Positions 25,475 through 34,802 of a stretch of DNA of 64,000 nucleotides are shown here, piece after piece (position 1 is the stretch's first letter; every line of letters starts with the position of its first letter). Location of the stretch: positions 124,001 through 188,000 of the forward strand of contig NZ_KI650980.1 of NCBI RefSeq assembly GCF_000506985.1, given 5' to 3'. The position numbers and the translations under genes are program-made. The notes beneath the pieces were generated by a model that was not told where the DNA came from, made no database searches, and worked only from the letters and a program-made list of their open reading frames with translations. This stretch comes from Advenella kashmirensis W13003. GTDB lineage: Bacteria > Pseudomonadota > Gammaproteobacteria > Burkholderiales > Burkholderiaceae_B.

Positions 25475-27097
25475 ATGAGCACAACGAGTCAGTCCTTTGA
25501 CTATATCGTGATCGGTGCCGGTTCTGCCGGCGCTGTGGTCGCATCACGATTATCCGAAGATCCCAGCATCCGTGTCCTGCTGCTTGAAGCCGGACAGGCC
25601 GACACCAGCCCCTTTATCCATATTCCGCTGGGTGTTGGCAAACTGTTGGGAAAAAAAATAGCTATTTGGGACACCGAAACGGTCCCCCAAACAGATATGC
25701 ACGGAATCAAAGTTAATTGGCCAAGCGGTAAAGTATTGGGCGGGTCAAGCTCGGTCAACGGTATGTTGGCCGTTCGCGGACACCCTGCCCGCTACGACGA
25801 ATGGGACAGCGCCGGCTGCTCAGGGTGGTCTTATAAGGATGTGCTGCCGGCGTTTATGAAGCTCGAATCTTATGAGGCTGGCGACAAATTGGCTCATCGA
25901 GGCAACAGCGGTCCAATCACAATTGTGAAGTCGAAGCCCAACCCTCTGTCTCACGCGTTTGTTCAGGCTTGCGTGGAATACGGTATTCCTTTGACCGAAG
26001 ATTACAACGATGCGAAATCGGAAGGCGTCTCGCATATGCAAATGAATATGCGCAATGGAAAGCGCTGCAGCACGGGGGTGGCTTATTTGAAACCCGCATC
26101 GCATCGGAAAAATCTGACCATTGTGACTGGCGCGACCGTTTCAAGAATTGTATTTAGCAACAAAGTTGCGCTCGGAGTCGAATATTCGACAACGACCGGC
26201 AAGGTTATGACTGTCGACGCTAAGAAAGAGATCATCTTGAGTGCCGGCGCCACACGTTCACCCCAGATTCTGGAACTGTCCGGTGTCGGTAACGGCAAAC
26301 TGCTTCATGACCTCGGTATTCCAGTCGTAGTGGACAATCGTCATGTGGGCGAAAACCTTCAGGATCATTTGATGCCGCGGTTAAATTACCGTTGCAACAT
26401 GCCCTATACGGTGAACGATTTGCTTCGACAGAAACATCGTTTGTTGGGTGAGTTGGGCAAATATTTCATAAAAAAAGAGGGATTGTTCACCACCACTGGA
26501 ATAACGGGAACCGCGTTTGTCAGAACGCGCGATGGCTTGGGTTATCCGGATGCTCGCCTTCAGGTCGGTCTGACTAGCGGAACCCAGAGAACGGCAACAA
26601 GCATTAAAACAGGAATAGACAATTATTCTGGCTTTCATATCGGCGGCTATTTCCTGTACCCCGAGTCCAAAGGTCACATTCATATTGTTTCTCCAGATGT
26701 GAACGTCTCCCCGGCCATTGATCCAAGGTACCTCTCGGCTCAAGTTGACCAGGAAGTGATTGTCAACATTATGAAAATGCTGAGAAAGATTGCTGCTCAA
26801 CCTTCTTTATCTTCTGTCATTAGCGAGGCAACGCGTCCTCCATTAAGCCTTAATTCTGACGAGGACTTATTGGATTATGCGCGCAGAAACAGCAGCACAT
26901 GTTGGCATCCGGTGGGGACATGCCGAATGGGCGCCGAGCAGGAATCAGTAGTCGACAATCGAATGCGGGTATATGGGGTTACCGGACTGCGTGTCGTAGA
27001 CGCATCGGTCATGCCGTTTCAAATGTCAAGCAACACGAATATTCCTTCGATTATGCTGGGTGAACGGGCTGCCGAGTTTATACGTGCGGATGCGTGA
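25475..27097 (+). CDS. GMC-family oxidoreductase (choline dehydrogenase-like)
   Basis: This 540-residue flavoprotein has FAD motif YIVIGAGSAGAVVASRLSE near residue 10, GMC signature 1 GKVLGGSSSVNG, and signature 2 around SAGATRSPQILELSGVG. The active-site His is in CWHPVGTCRMG and Asn in SNTNIPSIM near the C-terminus. GMC enzymes oxidise primary alcohols to aldehydes, passing electrons to the respiratory chain or O2. It is second in the Bug-led operon and has a close paralogue immediately after it. Two alcohol oxidations, or two alcohols, may be handled. No signal peptide is evident. The substrate is not choline by necessity. Confidence 0.9.
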   Translation: MSTTSQSFDYIVIGAGSAGAVVASRLSEDPSIRVLLLEAGQADTSPFIHIPLGVGKLLGKKIAIWDTETVPQTDMHGIKVNWPSGKVLGGSSSVNGMLAVRGHPARYDEWDSAGCSGWSYKDVLPAFMKLESYEAGDKLAHRGNSGPITIVKSKPNPLSHAFVQACVEYGIPLTEDYNDAKSEGVSHMQMNMRNGKRCSTGVAYLKPASHRKNLTIVTGATVSRIVFSNKVALGVEYSTTTGKVMTVDAKKEIILSAGATRSPQILELSGVGNGKLLHDLGIPVVVDNRHVGENLQDHLMPRLNYRCNMPYTVNDLLRQKHRLLGELGKYFIKKEGLFTTTGITGTAFVRTRDGLGYPDARLQVGLTSGTQRTATSIKTGIDNYSGFHIGGYFLYPESKGHIHIVSPDVNVSPAIDPRYLSAQVDQEVIVNIMKMLRKIAAQPSLSSVISEATRPPLSLNSDEDLLDYARRNSSTCWHPVGTCRMGAEQESVVDNRMRVYGVTGLRVVDASVMPFQMSSNTNIPSIMLGERAAEFIRADA

Positions 27098-27165
27098 CGG
27101 TTCGGTATGACGGGATAGGGCTCAGAGCAGCTCGTCAAGAGAATAACTTTTAATGGTGACCAAGC

Positions 27166-28779
27166 GTGGATGCTTATTTTGACTATATCGTAATAGGAGC
27201 GGGATCAGCCGGGTGCGTACTGGCCAACCGTCTTACAGAATCTGGTAAGCACTCGGTGTTATTACTGGAGGCTGGGCCAAAGGATACGTCCCCCTGGATT
27301 CACATACCGTTGGGTTATGGCAAAGCCGTATATGACGAACGTATCGCCCGGCAGTTTGAGGCGACCTCCAAAAATACGCTCGGCGAGCGCGTCATCATTT
27401 GGCCCAGAGGGGTTGTCCTGGGAGGTTCAAGTTCGATAAACGGTCAAATATTCATTAGAGGCCAGCCGCAAGATTACGATGAGTGGGCTGAGGCAGGCAA
27501 TACCGGCTGGGCCTGGCGTGACGTGCTGCCTTATTTCATTAAATCGGAACATAATACAAGAGGAGAAGGGCCGCTACACGGTACCGGCGGGCCCTTATGG
27601 GCCAGCCATATGACTGAACACAATCCGTTAATGGAAGCTATTTTTGACGCCGCTACCGAAATGGGTTTGCCGAGAAACGACGATTTTAACGGGGCCTCTC
27701 AAGAGGGAGCAGGCTATTATCAGTTTTTTGTTAAAAATGGCAGACGTTGCAGCGCTGCAGTCGCCTATTTGAAACCTGCGATGCGGCGGGCGAATCTGCA
27801 CGTGGAAACGGAGGCGCTGGCTGAGAAGATTCTCTTCAAGGACGCACAGGCCACAGGTATTCAGTATCGTCAGCACGGCAGGCTTAAGCACGCCTATGCA
27901 CATAAAGAAGTCATTGTTGCCGCTGGAGCACTGCAAAGTCCACACTTGCTGATGTTATCGGGAGTAGGCGACGAACAGCAATTGAGAAAACACGGCATTG
28001 TACCCGTTCACCATTTGCGCGGCGTGGGTAAGAATCTGCAGGATCATTTCAATGCGAAGCTTGTCTATCGTGTTTCCCGTCCGCTGACGCTCAATGACAG
28101 TTTATCAACACTTTCCGGAAAAATAGGCCTGGGCATGAACTATCTGCTCCGGCGCCAAGGGGCATTAGCATGGCCGGCCGCCACGGGAGGGCTGTTCGCT
28201 CGCGCGTTGCCGGACTCGCTACGGCCGGATATCCAGTGCCATTTCGGCTTGTTGTCCGCTGAGGGCAAGCGGTACATTCCTCATAAATTTTCCGGAGCCA
28301 CGCTTCAGGTCTGTCAACTTCGGCCCGAGTCGCGTGGCGAAATTACGCTTAAATCGAACAATCCAGCGGAGCCTCCGCTGATTGATGCGAACTATTTATC
28401 AACCGACCTGGATCGGCGATGCATGCTGGAGGGGTTAAAACTGACACGCCGGTTAGCGCAGCAAAAAGCCCTTCAAGAATACTTTACAGAAGAATATCAG
28501 CCCGGTAAGGACGTGATGAGCGATGATGATCTGCTCGATTATATCCGCGAGACGAGCGCCACAATTTTCCATCCTGCCGGAACATGCAAAATGGGGGAAG
28601 ATAAAGAGGCTGTCGTCAATGCAAGGTTGCAAGTACATGGAGTAGCAGGTTTGCGAATCGTGGATTGTTCCATCATGCCTACGCTTGTGTCGGGCAACAC
28701 AAATGCTCCTGTCATTATGATCGCTGAAAAAGCCAGTGAAATGATTCAAGCAGATGAAGGGAGCAGTGTTTTCGGTTGA
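27166..28779 (+). CDS. GMC-family oxidoreductase (alcohol dehydrogenase-like)
   Basis: This 537-residue GMC flavoprotein starts at GTG 27166; nearby ATGs are out of frame. It has YIVIGAGSAGCVLANRLTE at its N-terminus, GVVLGGSSSINGQIFIRG, AAGALQSPHLLMLSGVG, and active-site His in FHPAGTCKMG with Asn in GNTNAPVIM. It is 68 bases after the first GMC gene and 59 bases before the sulfatase gene. Its sequence is nearer to the third GMC enzyme at 37274 than to its neighbour, judging by shared motifs. It most likely oxidises the alcohol released by the sulfatase. The exact substrate is unknown. Confidence 0.9.
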   Translation: MDAYFDYIVIGAGSAGCVLANRLTESGKHSVLLLEAGPKDTSPWIHIPLGYGKAVYDERIARQFEATSKNTLGERVIIWPRGVVLGGSSSINGQIFIRGQPQDYDEWAEAGNTGWAWRDVLPYFIKSEHNTRGEGPLHGTGGPLWASHMTEHNPLMEAIFDAATEMGLPRNDDFNGASQEGAGYYQFFVKNGRRCSAAVAYLKPAMRRANLHVETEALAEKILFKDAQATGIQYRQHGRLKHAYAHKEVIVAAGALQSPHLLMLSGVGDEQQLRKHGIVPVHHLRGVGKNLQDHFNAKLVYRVSRPLTLNDSLSTLSGKIGLGMNYLLRRQGALAWPAATGGLFARALPDSLRPDIQCHFGLLSAEGKRYIPHKFSGATLQVCQLRPESRGEITLKSNNPAEPPLIDANYLSTDLDRRCMLEGLKLTRRLAQQKALQEYFTEEYQPGKDVMSDDDLLDYIRETSATIFHPAGTCKMGEDKEAVVNARLQVHGVAGLRIVDCSIMPTLVSGNTNAPVIMIAEKASEMIQADEGSSVFG

Positions 28780-28838
28780 TGGAACGGGCGAGCACAAGGT
28801 GAAAGCGTTTTATATTTACACGAAAATAGGATCATAAG

Positions 28839-31175
28839 ATGAGTCAGAGACGAAAACTACCGCTTGAAGAAGAAGCATTTGACGGAAAAATTGGTGAGAC
28901 AGCGAAAGAGTCTGTTCAGAGCTTCCCGCAGGTTGTCGCGCCTCCCAAAGGGGCACCCAATATTGTGCTCGTGCTTCTGGACGATGTTGGCTTCGGTCAA
29001 CCGAGTACATTTGGCGGACCAGTGGAGATGCCAACGTTGGATCGTCTGGCTGGTAACGGTTTGCGATACAACCGCTTTCATACCACGGCAATGTGTACGC
29101 CGACCCGCGCTGCATTGCTCACGGGGCGGAATCACCATAGTGTGGGCAACGGTTCCATTACCAATCTGGCAACGGGGTTTCCCGGATACAATTCCATTTG
29201 GCCACGCAACGCGGCCTGCATAGCAGAGGTCCTTCGGGCTAACGGTTATGGCACGTCAGCGTTTGGAAAATGGCATAACACACCGGAATGGGAAACAAGT
29301 CCTGCGGGTCCATTTGATCGATGGCCAACGGGACTGGGGTTTGATTATTTTTATGGGTTCTTGGGCGCTGATGCGAACCAGTGGGATCCCGTGCTGGTGG
29401 AAAATACGAGGCCCGTTAGCAGACCCGCCGACGATCCCCCGATGCATTTGGATGAAGACCTGGCTAATAAGGCGATTTCGTGGATCCGTCTACAGCGGTC
29501 CGTGACACCCGACAGGCCATTTTTTCTTTATCTTGCTCCGGGCACAGCTCATTCGCCGCTACATGCGCCAAAAGAATGGATTGACAAATATCGTGGCTGC
29601 TTCGATCACGGCTGGGATGAAGAGCGTCGTCGTACCTACGCGCGTCAGCTTGAGATGGGTATTATTCCTCATAACACAAAGTTGACCCCTCGCCCGGCCG
29701 AGATACCGGCCTGGGAGGACGGTTCTGAAGCGGAAAAGAGGTTGGGTGCGCGCCAAATGGAAGCGTTTGCAGGCGCTTTATCGCATTGCGATTATCAGAT
29801 CGGCAGGGTGATTGATGAGCTGAATGTGCAGGGTATTGCTGATGACACATTGGTAATATTTATTGCTGGCGATAATGGTCCCAGTGCCGAAGGCACTCTG
29901 ATTGGCCAAGTGAATAAGTGGAGTAATTTGAACGGAATGCCCGAGACGCTGGAAGAGCAGTTAGCCAGAATCGACGACATCGGGGGACCGAAGAGCTATA
30001 ACAGCTATCCGGTAGGCTGGGCATGGGCTGGATCGTCGCCTCTGCAGTGGGTCAAGCAGATTGCTTCGCATCTGGGTGGGACACGTAATGGCATGGTCAT
30101 GTCCTGGCCAAATGGGATTCTTGATCATGGTAAGCTGCGAGAACAATTCCATCATTGCATTGATATTGTCCCCACGTTGCTGGACGTAGCCGGAATCCCG
30201 ATGCCGGAAGAGGTGAATGGAGTATCCCAGTGTGATGTGGAGGGGCTTTCCATGACTTACACATTTCAGGAGTCCGAAGTCAAATCTCAACGCACGACGC
30301 AATACTTCGAATTGCTGGGACATCGGGCTATTTTTCACGATGGCTGGATTGCGACCGCGCGTCACCAAGGACGCCTGCCGTGGCAGATCGGCGGAGGCAA
30401 TGCGACCGGCGATTTCGACTCAGACACATGGGAACTCTACAATATAGAGAACGATTTCTCACAGGCAAACGATCTTGCTCAGCAATTTCCGGAAAAACTA
30501 AAAGAGCTTCAGGCACTTTGGCGAAAGGAGGCGGTTAAGCACAAGGTCTTCCCGCTGGATGATCGCTATGGTGAGCGATATCATCAAGGCCCGTCTCCGG
30601 CTCGCAATCGGACGCACTTTACCTATGCCTCAGGCGTATTCGGTATTCCGGAAGGTAGCGCCCCGAATGTAAAGGGCCGTTCGCACAAGATCACGGCCGA
30701 CGTCGTTATTCAAGATGCGACAGAAGGCGCCATAGTGGCAGCAGGCGGTCGCTTCGGTGGTTATGCTCTGTACATCCAGAATCAGCGTCTGCATTATGTT
30801 TATAACGTTTCCGGGCTGGAGCGGCATCGGGTCAGTTCGGATCACGCGTTACCCGCCGGAGAGCATTGCCTGATAATGATATTTGAATCCGAACGTACGA
30901 CTCCAGGTTCTGGCGGCGAGGTGATACTCCAGGTTGACGGACAGGAAGTAGGCCGGGGGAAAATTCCACGGACGGTACCAATCCAATATTCCTATACCGA
31001 AACATTTGACATCGGCAGGGACAATGGAACGCCTGTGGATGAAGCGTATCGTTCTCCGTTCGTATTCAATAGCGTTATACGTTCTGTGGTCATTGAAATA
31101 TTGACCCCGCTGAGCGACAAAGAATGCGCGGTCGAAAATCAGGCTCAGATGCGCGCCAGATATGAGAACGAATAG
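28839..31175 (+). CDS. AtsA-like type I sulfatase, Cys-type
   Basis: This 778-residue protein is of the size and layout of mycobacterial AtsA-type arylsulfatases. PNIVLVLLDDVGFG near residues 40-53 holds two metal Asp residues. The sulfatase signature is CTPTR with Cys86 (AMCTPTRAALLTGR), which must be converted to formylglycine. Downstream FGKWHNTPEW and AGDNGPS carry further catalytic and metal-binding residues. The C-terminal third has a beta-rich domain, including FGGYALYIQNQRLHYVYN. No signal peptide is seen, so it is probably cytoplasmic. A formylglycine-generating enzyme lies two genes on at 32326. It hydrolyses a sulfate ester; aryl or alkyl specificity is unknown. Confidence 0.93.
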   Translation: MSQRRKLPLEEEAFDGKIGETAKESVQSFPQVVAPPKGAPNIVLVLLDDVGFGQPSTFGGPVEMPTLDRLAGNGLRYNRFHTTAMCTPTRAALLTGRNHHSVGNGSITNLATGFPGYNSIWPRNAACIAEVLRANGYGTSAFGKWHNTPEWETSPAGPFDRWPTGLGFDYFYGFLGADANQWDPVLVENTRPVSRPADDPPMHLDEDLANKAISWIRLQRSVTPDRPFFLYLAPGTAHSPLHAPKEWIDKYRGCFDHGWDEERRRTYARQLEMGIIPHNTKLTPRPAEIPAWEDGSEAEKRLGARQMEAFAGALSHCDYQIGRVIDELNVQGIADDTLVIFIAGDNGPSAEGTLIGQVNKWSNLNGMPETLEEQLARIDDIGGPKSYNSYPVGWAWAGSSPLQWVKQIASHLGGTRNGMVMSWPNGILDHGKLREQFHHCIDIVPTLLDVAGIPMPEEVNGVSQCDVEGLSMTYTFQESEVKSQRTTQYFELLGHRAIFHDGWIATARHQGRLPWQIGGGNATGDFDSDTWELYNIENDFSQANDLAQQFPEKLKELQALWRKEAVKHKVFPLDDRYGERYHQGPSPARNRTHFTYASGVFGIPEGSAPNVKGRSHKITADVVIQDATEGAIVAAGGRFGGYALYIQNQRLHYVYNVSGLERHRVSSDHALPAGEHCLIMIFESERTTPGSGGEVILQVDGQEVGRGKIPRTVPIQYSYTETFDIGRDNGTPVDEAYRSPFVFNSVIRSVVIEILTPLSDKECAVENQAQMRARYENE

Positions 31176-31324
31176 TCGGTGCGGGGCAGGACGGTTCGAT
31201 TGTAAGTGGTTCTATTGACATGTCATGCCCGTACCAGGGCGCTTGGACTCCAAGACCCGAACAAAGCGTAGACAACATGGATTGAGGTGAAACGGCTGTC
31301 TATTCATAATAATGGAGGAGAGAA

Positions 31325-32311
31325 ATGCAAAGAACACTGAAATCGTCCTGGATAATGACAATGACGACAACGCTTTGTATGGCGTTGCCAATAAGCCCGG
31401 CATGGGCTGAAAACTATCCTGAGCCTGGCCGAACACTGACGATGGTGGTGCCTTTCGGCCCCGGCGGTGCCTCGGATGCGATCGGACGCGCCCTGGCACA
31501 AAAGTTTTCTGAGCAGTGGAAAGTCAATACCGTTGTCGAAAATAAGCCAGGGGGCGAGTTTATGGTCGGGGCTGCCGCGCTGGCCACTGCGAAACCAGAC
31601 GGATACACGATGGGCTTATTGACGCTGGGGTATGTGCAGAACCAGATCGTCAAACCCAGCCAGCGATATAATCCGATGACCGACTTCGAAACGATAGGCC
31701 TGGTTGGCTCGACGCCTTTAGCCCTTGTGGTCAATGGCAAGTCTGATATTTCTTCGTTTAAAGATTTACAGAAACGTTCCGCTGAAGATCCGGCGTCACT
31801 GACATTCAGTTCGTGCTGCACTGCTATGTTATTTTCCGTAGAAATGCTCAAGCGTAACGCCGGATTAGCCGGAGCGTATATTCCGTATAAAGGGAGTGTG
31901 CCGTCTGTAAATGCAGTTTTGGGAGGCGACACCGTGTATACGATCGATACGGCATATAGCGTGAAGGAATTTGTGAAGGTGGGTAAATTGCGAGCCCTGG
32001 CCGTGACGATGCGCGATCGAATTGATGCGATGCCTGATGTGCCGAATCTGACTGAAGTCGGCGTGCCGGGTACGTTTGAAATGGATACATGGTATTACCT
32101 TGCCTTCCCAAAAGAAACGCCGTCGGAGTCGATTGAAAAAGCGAACGAGACGCTCAGGAAAATACTATCGATGCCGGATATCAAGAAAAAGTTCGAGCAA
32201 TTTGTGGCGATTCCCACTTCATCAACTCCCGCAGAGGCGACAAAAAAAATGCGATATGATTTTGATCGATATTCGAAGCTTGCCCGTGAGAATCAACTCA
32301 AATTTGAATAA
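31325..32311 (+). CDS. Bug/TctC-family periplasmic solute receptor, Cys-Cys loop type
   Basis: This 328-residue protein has a signal peptide ending around SPAWA-ENYPEPG. Family marks are VPFGPGGASDAIGR, VVENKPGGEFMVGAA and KPDGYTMGLL. The loop FSSCCTAMLFSVEML is nearly identical to that of the Bug at 9796. A strong GGAGGAGAGAA ribosome site precedes ATG 31325. It lies between the AtsA-like sulfatase and the formylglycine-generating enzyme, so a sulfated ligand is a plausible guess. No membrane transporter partner is adjacent. Confidence 0.92.
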   Translation: MQRTLKSSWIMTMTTTLCMALPISPAWAENYPEPGRTLTMVVPFGPGGASDAIGRALAQKFSEQWKVNTVVENKPGGEFMVGAAALATAKPDGYTMGLLTLGYVQNQIVKPSQRYNPMTDFETIGLVGSTPLALVVNGKSDISSFKDLQKRSAEDPASLTFSSCCTAMLFSVEMLKRNAGLAGAYIPYKGSVPSVNAVLGGDTVYTIDTAYSVKEFVKVGKLRALAVTMRDRIDAMPDVPNLTEVGVPGTFEMDTWYYLAFPKETPSESIEKANETLRKILSMPDIKKKFEQFVAIPTSSTPAEATKKMRYDFDRYSKLARENQLKFE

Positions 32312-32325
32312 CGCTGGAGACGTCT

Positions 32326-33270
32326 ATGTCTGACGTTGTACTTGATGATAATGCCTTACGCAATATGGTCTGGATCGAGGGCGGGTGTTTTGCCATGGGC
32401 AGTGACAGCCATTATTACGAAGAAGCGCCTGCGCGCCAGGTAACCGTAGGTGGATTCTGGATAGATGTGACGCCAGTCACGAATGCTGCGTTCACTCATT
32501 TTGTGAACGAAACGGGATATATCACGGTTGCCGAACGAACGCCTGACATAGCCGATTACCCTGGAGCGGCCGTTGAAACGCTCATGCCTGGCGCGCTGGC
32601 TTTTGTTCCACCTGACGGGCCCGTGTCGATGGACGATCCGTACCGCTGGTGGAACTTTGTGGCGGGCGCAAACTGGCGTCATCCCTACGGTCCGGATAGT
32701 TCGATTGATGGACTTTCGGATCACCCGGTGGTGCAGATTGCCTACGAGGACGCGGCAGCGTTCGCTCAGTGGTCGGGTAAGCGTTTGCCGACGGAAGCGG
32801 AATGGGAGTACGCGGCACGTGGAGGCCTTGATGGCGCGACCTATTGCTGGGGGGATGAATTGATGCCGCAAGGAAAATTCATGGCCAATACATGGCAAGG
32901 TTCGTTTCCCTGGCAGAACCTGGCTCTGGATGGCTACGAGAGAACTTCGCGCGTCGGCGCTTTTCCCGCCAATCAGTATGGTCTATTTGATATGGCAGGC
33001 AACGTATGGGAGTGGGTGGAGGATTGGTATGTTGCGCAGCCGCGGGCAAATGCAAGATCCTGCTGCGTTATTGCCAACCCTGCAGGGCCCAAAAAGTCCG
33101 ATAGCTACGATCCTGTTCAGTCTGACATTGCGATTCCCAGAAAAGTGGTGAAAGGTGGATCGTTTCTGTGCGCTCCTTCTTATTGTGACCGGTTTCGCCC
33201 GGCTGCCCGACAGGCGCAGATGATCGATACCGGGGCTTGTCATATTGGTTTTCGCTGCGTCGTCAGATGA
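32326..33270 (+). CDS. formylglycine-generating enzyme (sulfatase maturase)
   Basis: This 314-residue FGE-sulfatase family protein has MVWIEGGCFAMGSD at the N-terminus, GFWIDVTPVTNAAFTHFV, KRLPTEAEWEYAARGG, FDMAGNVWEWVEDWY, and the decisive GGSFLCAPSYCDRFRPAARQ. In the last motif Cys282 and Cys287 match the copper-binding catalytic pair of true FGEs, so it is likely active and not just a structural relative. It uses O2 to convert the Cys of CxPxR in sulfatases into formylglycine. Targets in this window are Cys86 of the sulfatase at 28839 and Cys52 of that at 44885. It follows the Bug by 14 bases. Confidence 0.95.
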   Translation: MSDVVLDDNALRNMVWIEGGCFAMGSDSHYYEEAPARQVTVGGFWIDVTPVTNAAFTHFVNETGYITVAERTPDIADYPGAAVETLMPGALAFVPPDGPVSMDDPYRWWNFVAGANWRHPYGPDSSIDGLSDHPVVQIAYEDAAAFAQWSGKRLPTEAEWEYAARGGLDGATYCWGDELMPQGKFMANTWQGSFPWQNLALDGYERTSRVGAFPANQYGLFDMAGNVWEWVEDWYVAQPRANARSCCVIANPAGPKKSDSYDPVQSDIAIPRKVVKGGSFLCAPSYCDRFRPAARQAQMIDTGACHIGFRCVVR

Positions 33271-33412
33271 AGGGCAGTTGCGATCACTAAATTTTGGTGT
33301 GTACGCACGCGTTCCGGCTGTCGCCAGCTCCAATAATGAAGCATCCTGTTTTTGCCTATTTAACCGCAGCTCATGGTTGACAATAAGCTGCCCATCTTCC
33401 ATAATCCGTTTA

Positions 33413-33426
33413 TTGTATTAATACAA
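33413..33426. promoter_or_regulatory. 14-base palindrome, probable GntR operator before aconitase X genes
   Basis: TTGTATTAATACAA is a perfect palindrome 140 bases ahead of ATG 33567, in the gap after the FGE gene. The half-sequence TTAATACAA recurs exactly at 35430-35438, just before the GntR gene itself. HutC-type GntR regulators are known to use TTGTAT...ATACAA sites. The assignment to the GntR at 35452 is inference. Confidence 0.6.
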
Positions 33427-33566
33427 CCCAATACAACACAATTCATTGCATGATGAATGTCGCCTCTTGTTTTCTTTGGAAACTGTCTTTTAGTACCGTT
33501 TCAATGGCGAAATCGGGATCGATATCTCTTCACGCAAAAACCTTGGATCAGAAAGGGAGATAGCGC

Positions 33567-34802
33567 ATGCGTCTTAACGAAGAGGAAACCGCCATGCTCA
33601 ATGGCGAGCAGGGTAGTGTATTACAGCGGGCGCTCCAGCATCAGCTGGCGGTCGGCGATTTTTTTGGCGCCGTTGATTTTGTTCCGGTGACTCAGGCTCA
33701 TATCATGGCCGATACAGAGAGTCTGGGGCAGGCTGGCGTAGTGTGGCTCGAGGGTCTGTCGGATAATTCCGATTCTGCTCGCTCCGTCCGTATTCCCACC
33801 ATCACGGATCCGCGCGGCACCGATTTCGGTATGGCAAACGAGCTGGGCCAGCGGGACTGGATGCTTGAACTGGAGCGCCGGACAATTAATGCTTTCGAAC
33901 GCCTTGGCGTCAGCATGACCGACACCTGCATTAATTATCAAACTGTGCTTGCTGCGACGCGCGGCGAACACGTCGCTTTTGGCGATACGGGCGTCGTGAT
34001 CTATACGAATTCCGTCTGTGGTGCCCGTTCCAATTTTGAAGGCGGGCCTTCCGCGCTTGCCGCCGGCCTGACCGGACGTACCCCGCGCTACGGATTTCAC
34101 CTGGATGAACATCGTCTGGCGACATTGCGGTTTGAAGTGGATTTTATCCCGCAAAGCCTGAACGAATGGGGGGCCCTGGGTGGCGTGATTGGGCGCGCTG
34201 CCGGAAACTATTGGCAGGTACCTGTGATTGAGGGAATCCGCGCCGCTCCGACCTCCGATGAGCTGAAGCATTTCGGTGCCGCGATGGCAAGCTTCGGCTC
34301 TATTGCGCTCTTTCATATGGTGGGGGTTACCCCCGAAGCCCAACGCATTGAGGATGTTGGCGGGCACCGTTTGCCGATTCATCAGCGAGTGACACGCAAC
34401 GACATAGAAGCGCTGACAGCCAGTTACGCGGTGACCAGTGAAGTAGATGTTGTCGTGTTCTCTGCACCACAACTGAGTTTGTACGAACTCCGTTCACTCG
34501 CCGAACTCTGCGATGGACGTCAATTGAAGGTTCCCTTGCTCGCAGTGACGAGCCCGCAGGTCGCGCCCGACTCTGAAAGATTCGGATATACCCGGCGAAT
34601 TGAGCAGGCAGGGGGAGCAGTACTGTCCGGTATGTGCTTTTATCAGTCATACGCGCGTGAAATGGCGGAAGCAAAGGGATGGAAAACCCTGGCAACGAAC
34701 AGCGCCAAATTGGTCAACATTCTGGGTGGGTACGGATACACGCCCATGCTGGCATCAATGGAGAAATGCGTAGAAGCGGCTGAAACGGGAGAGCTGAGAT
34801 GA
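33567..34802 (+). CDS. aconitase X large (catalytic) subunit, DUF521
   Basis: This 411-residue protein has aconitase X features: MTDTCINYQTVL, YTNSVCGARSNFEGG, and a late Cys in SGMCFYQS, consistent with iron-sulfur binding. Aconitase X enzymes are dehydratases. Bacterial two-subunit forms include cis-3-hydroxy-L-proline dehydratase; archaeal ones dehydrate mevalonate 5-phosphate. GGGAG precedes ATG 33567 and its stop overlaps the start of the small subunit by four bases. No hydroxyproline genes are adjacent, so the substrate here may be another hydroxy acid. The palindrome at 33413 likely controls it. Confidence 0.88.
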   Translation: MRLNEEETAMLNGEQGSVLQRALQHQLAVGDFFGAVDFVPVTQAHIMADTESLGQAGVVWLEGLSDNSDSARSVRIPTITDPRGTDFGMANELGQRDWMLELERRTINAFERLGVSMTDTCINYQTVLAATRGEHVAFGDTGVVIYTNSVCGARSNFEGGPSALAAGLTGRTPRYGFHLDEHRLATLRFEVDFIPQSLNEWGALGGVIGRAAGNYWQVPVIEGIRAAPTSDELKHFGAAMASFGSIALFHMVGVTPEAQRIEDVGGHRLPIHQRVTRNDIEALTASYAVTSEVDVVVFSAPQLSLYELRSLAELCDGRQLKVPLLAVTSPQVAPDSERFGYTRRIEQAGGAVLSGMCFYQSYAREMAEAKGWKTLATNSAKLVNILGGYGYTPMLASMEKCVEAAETGELR

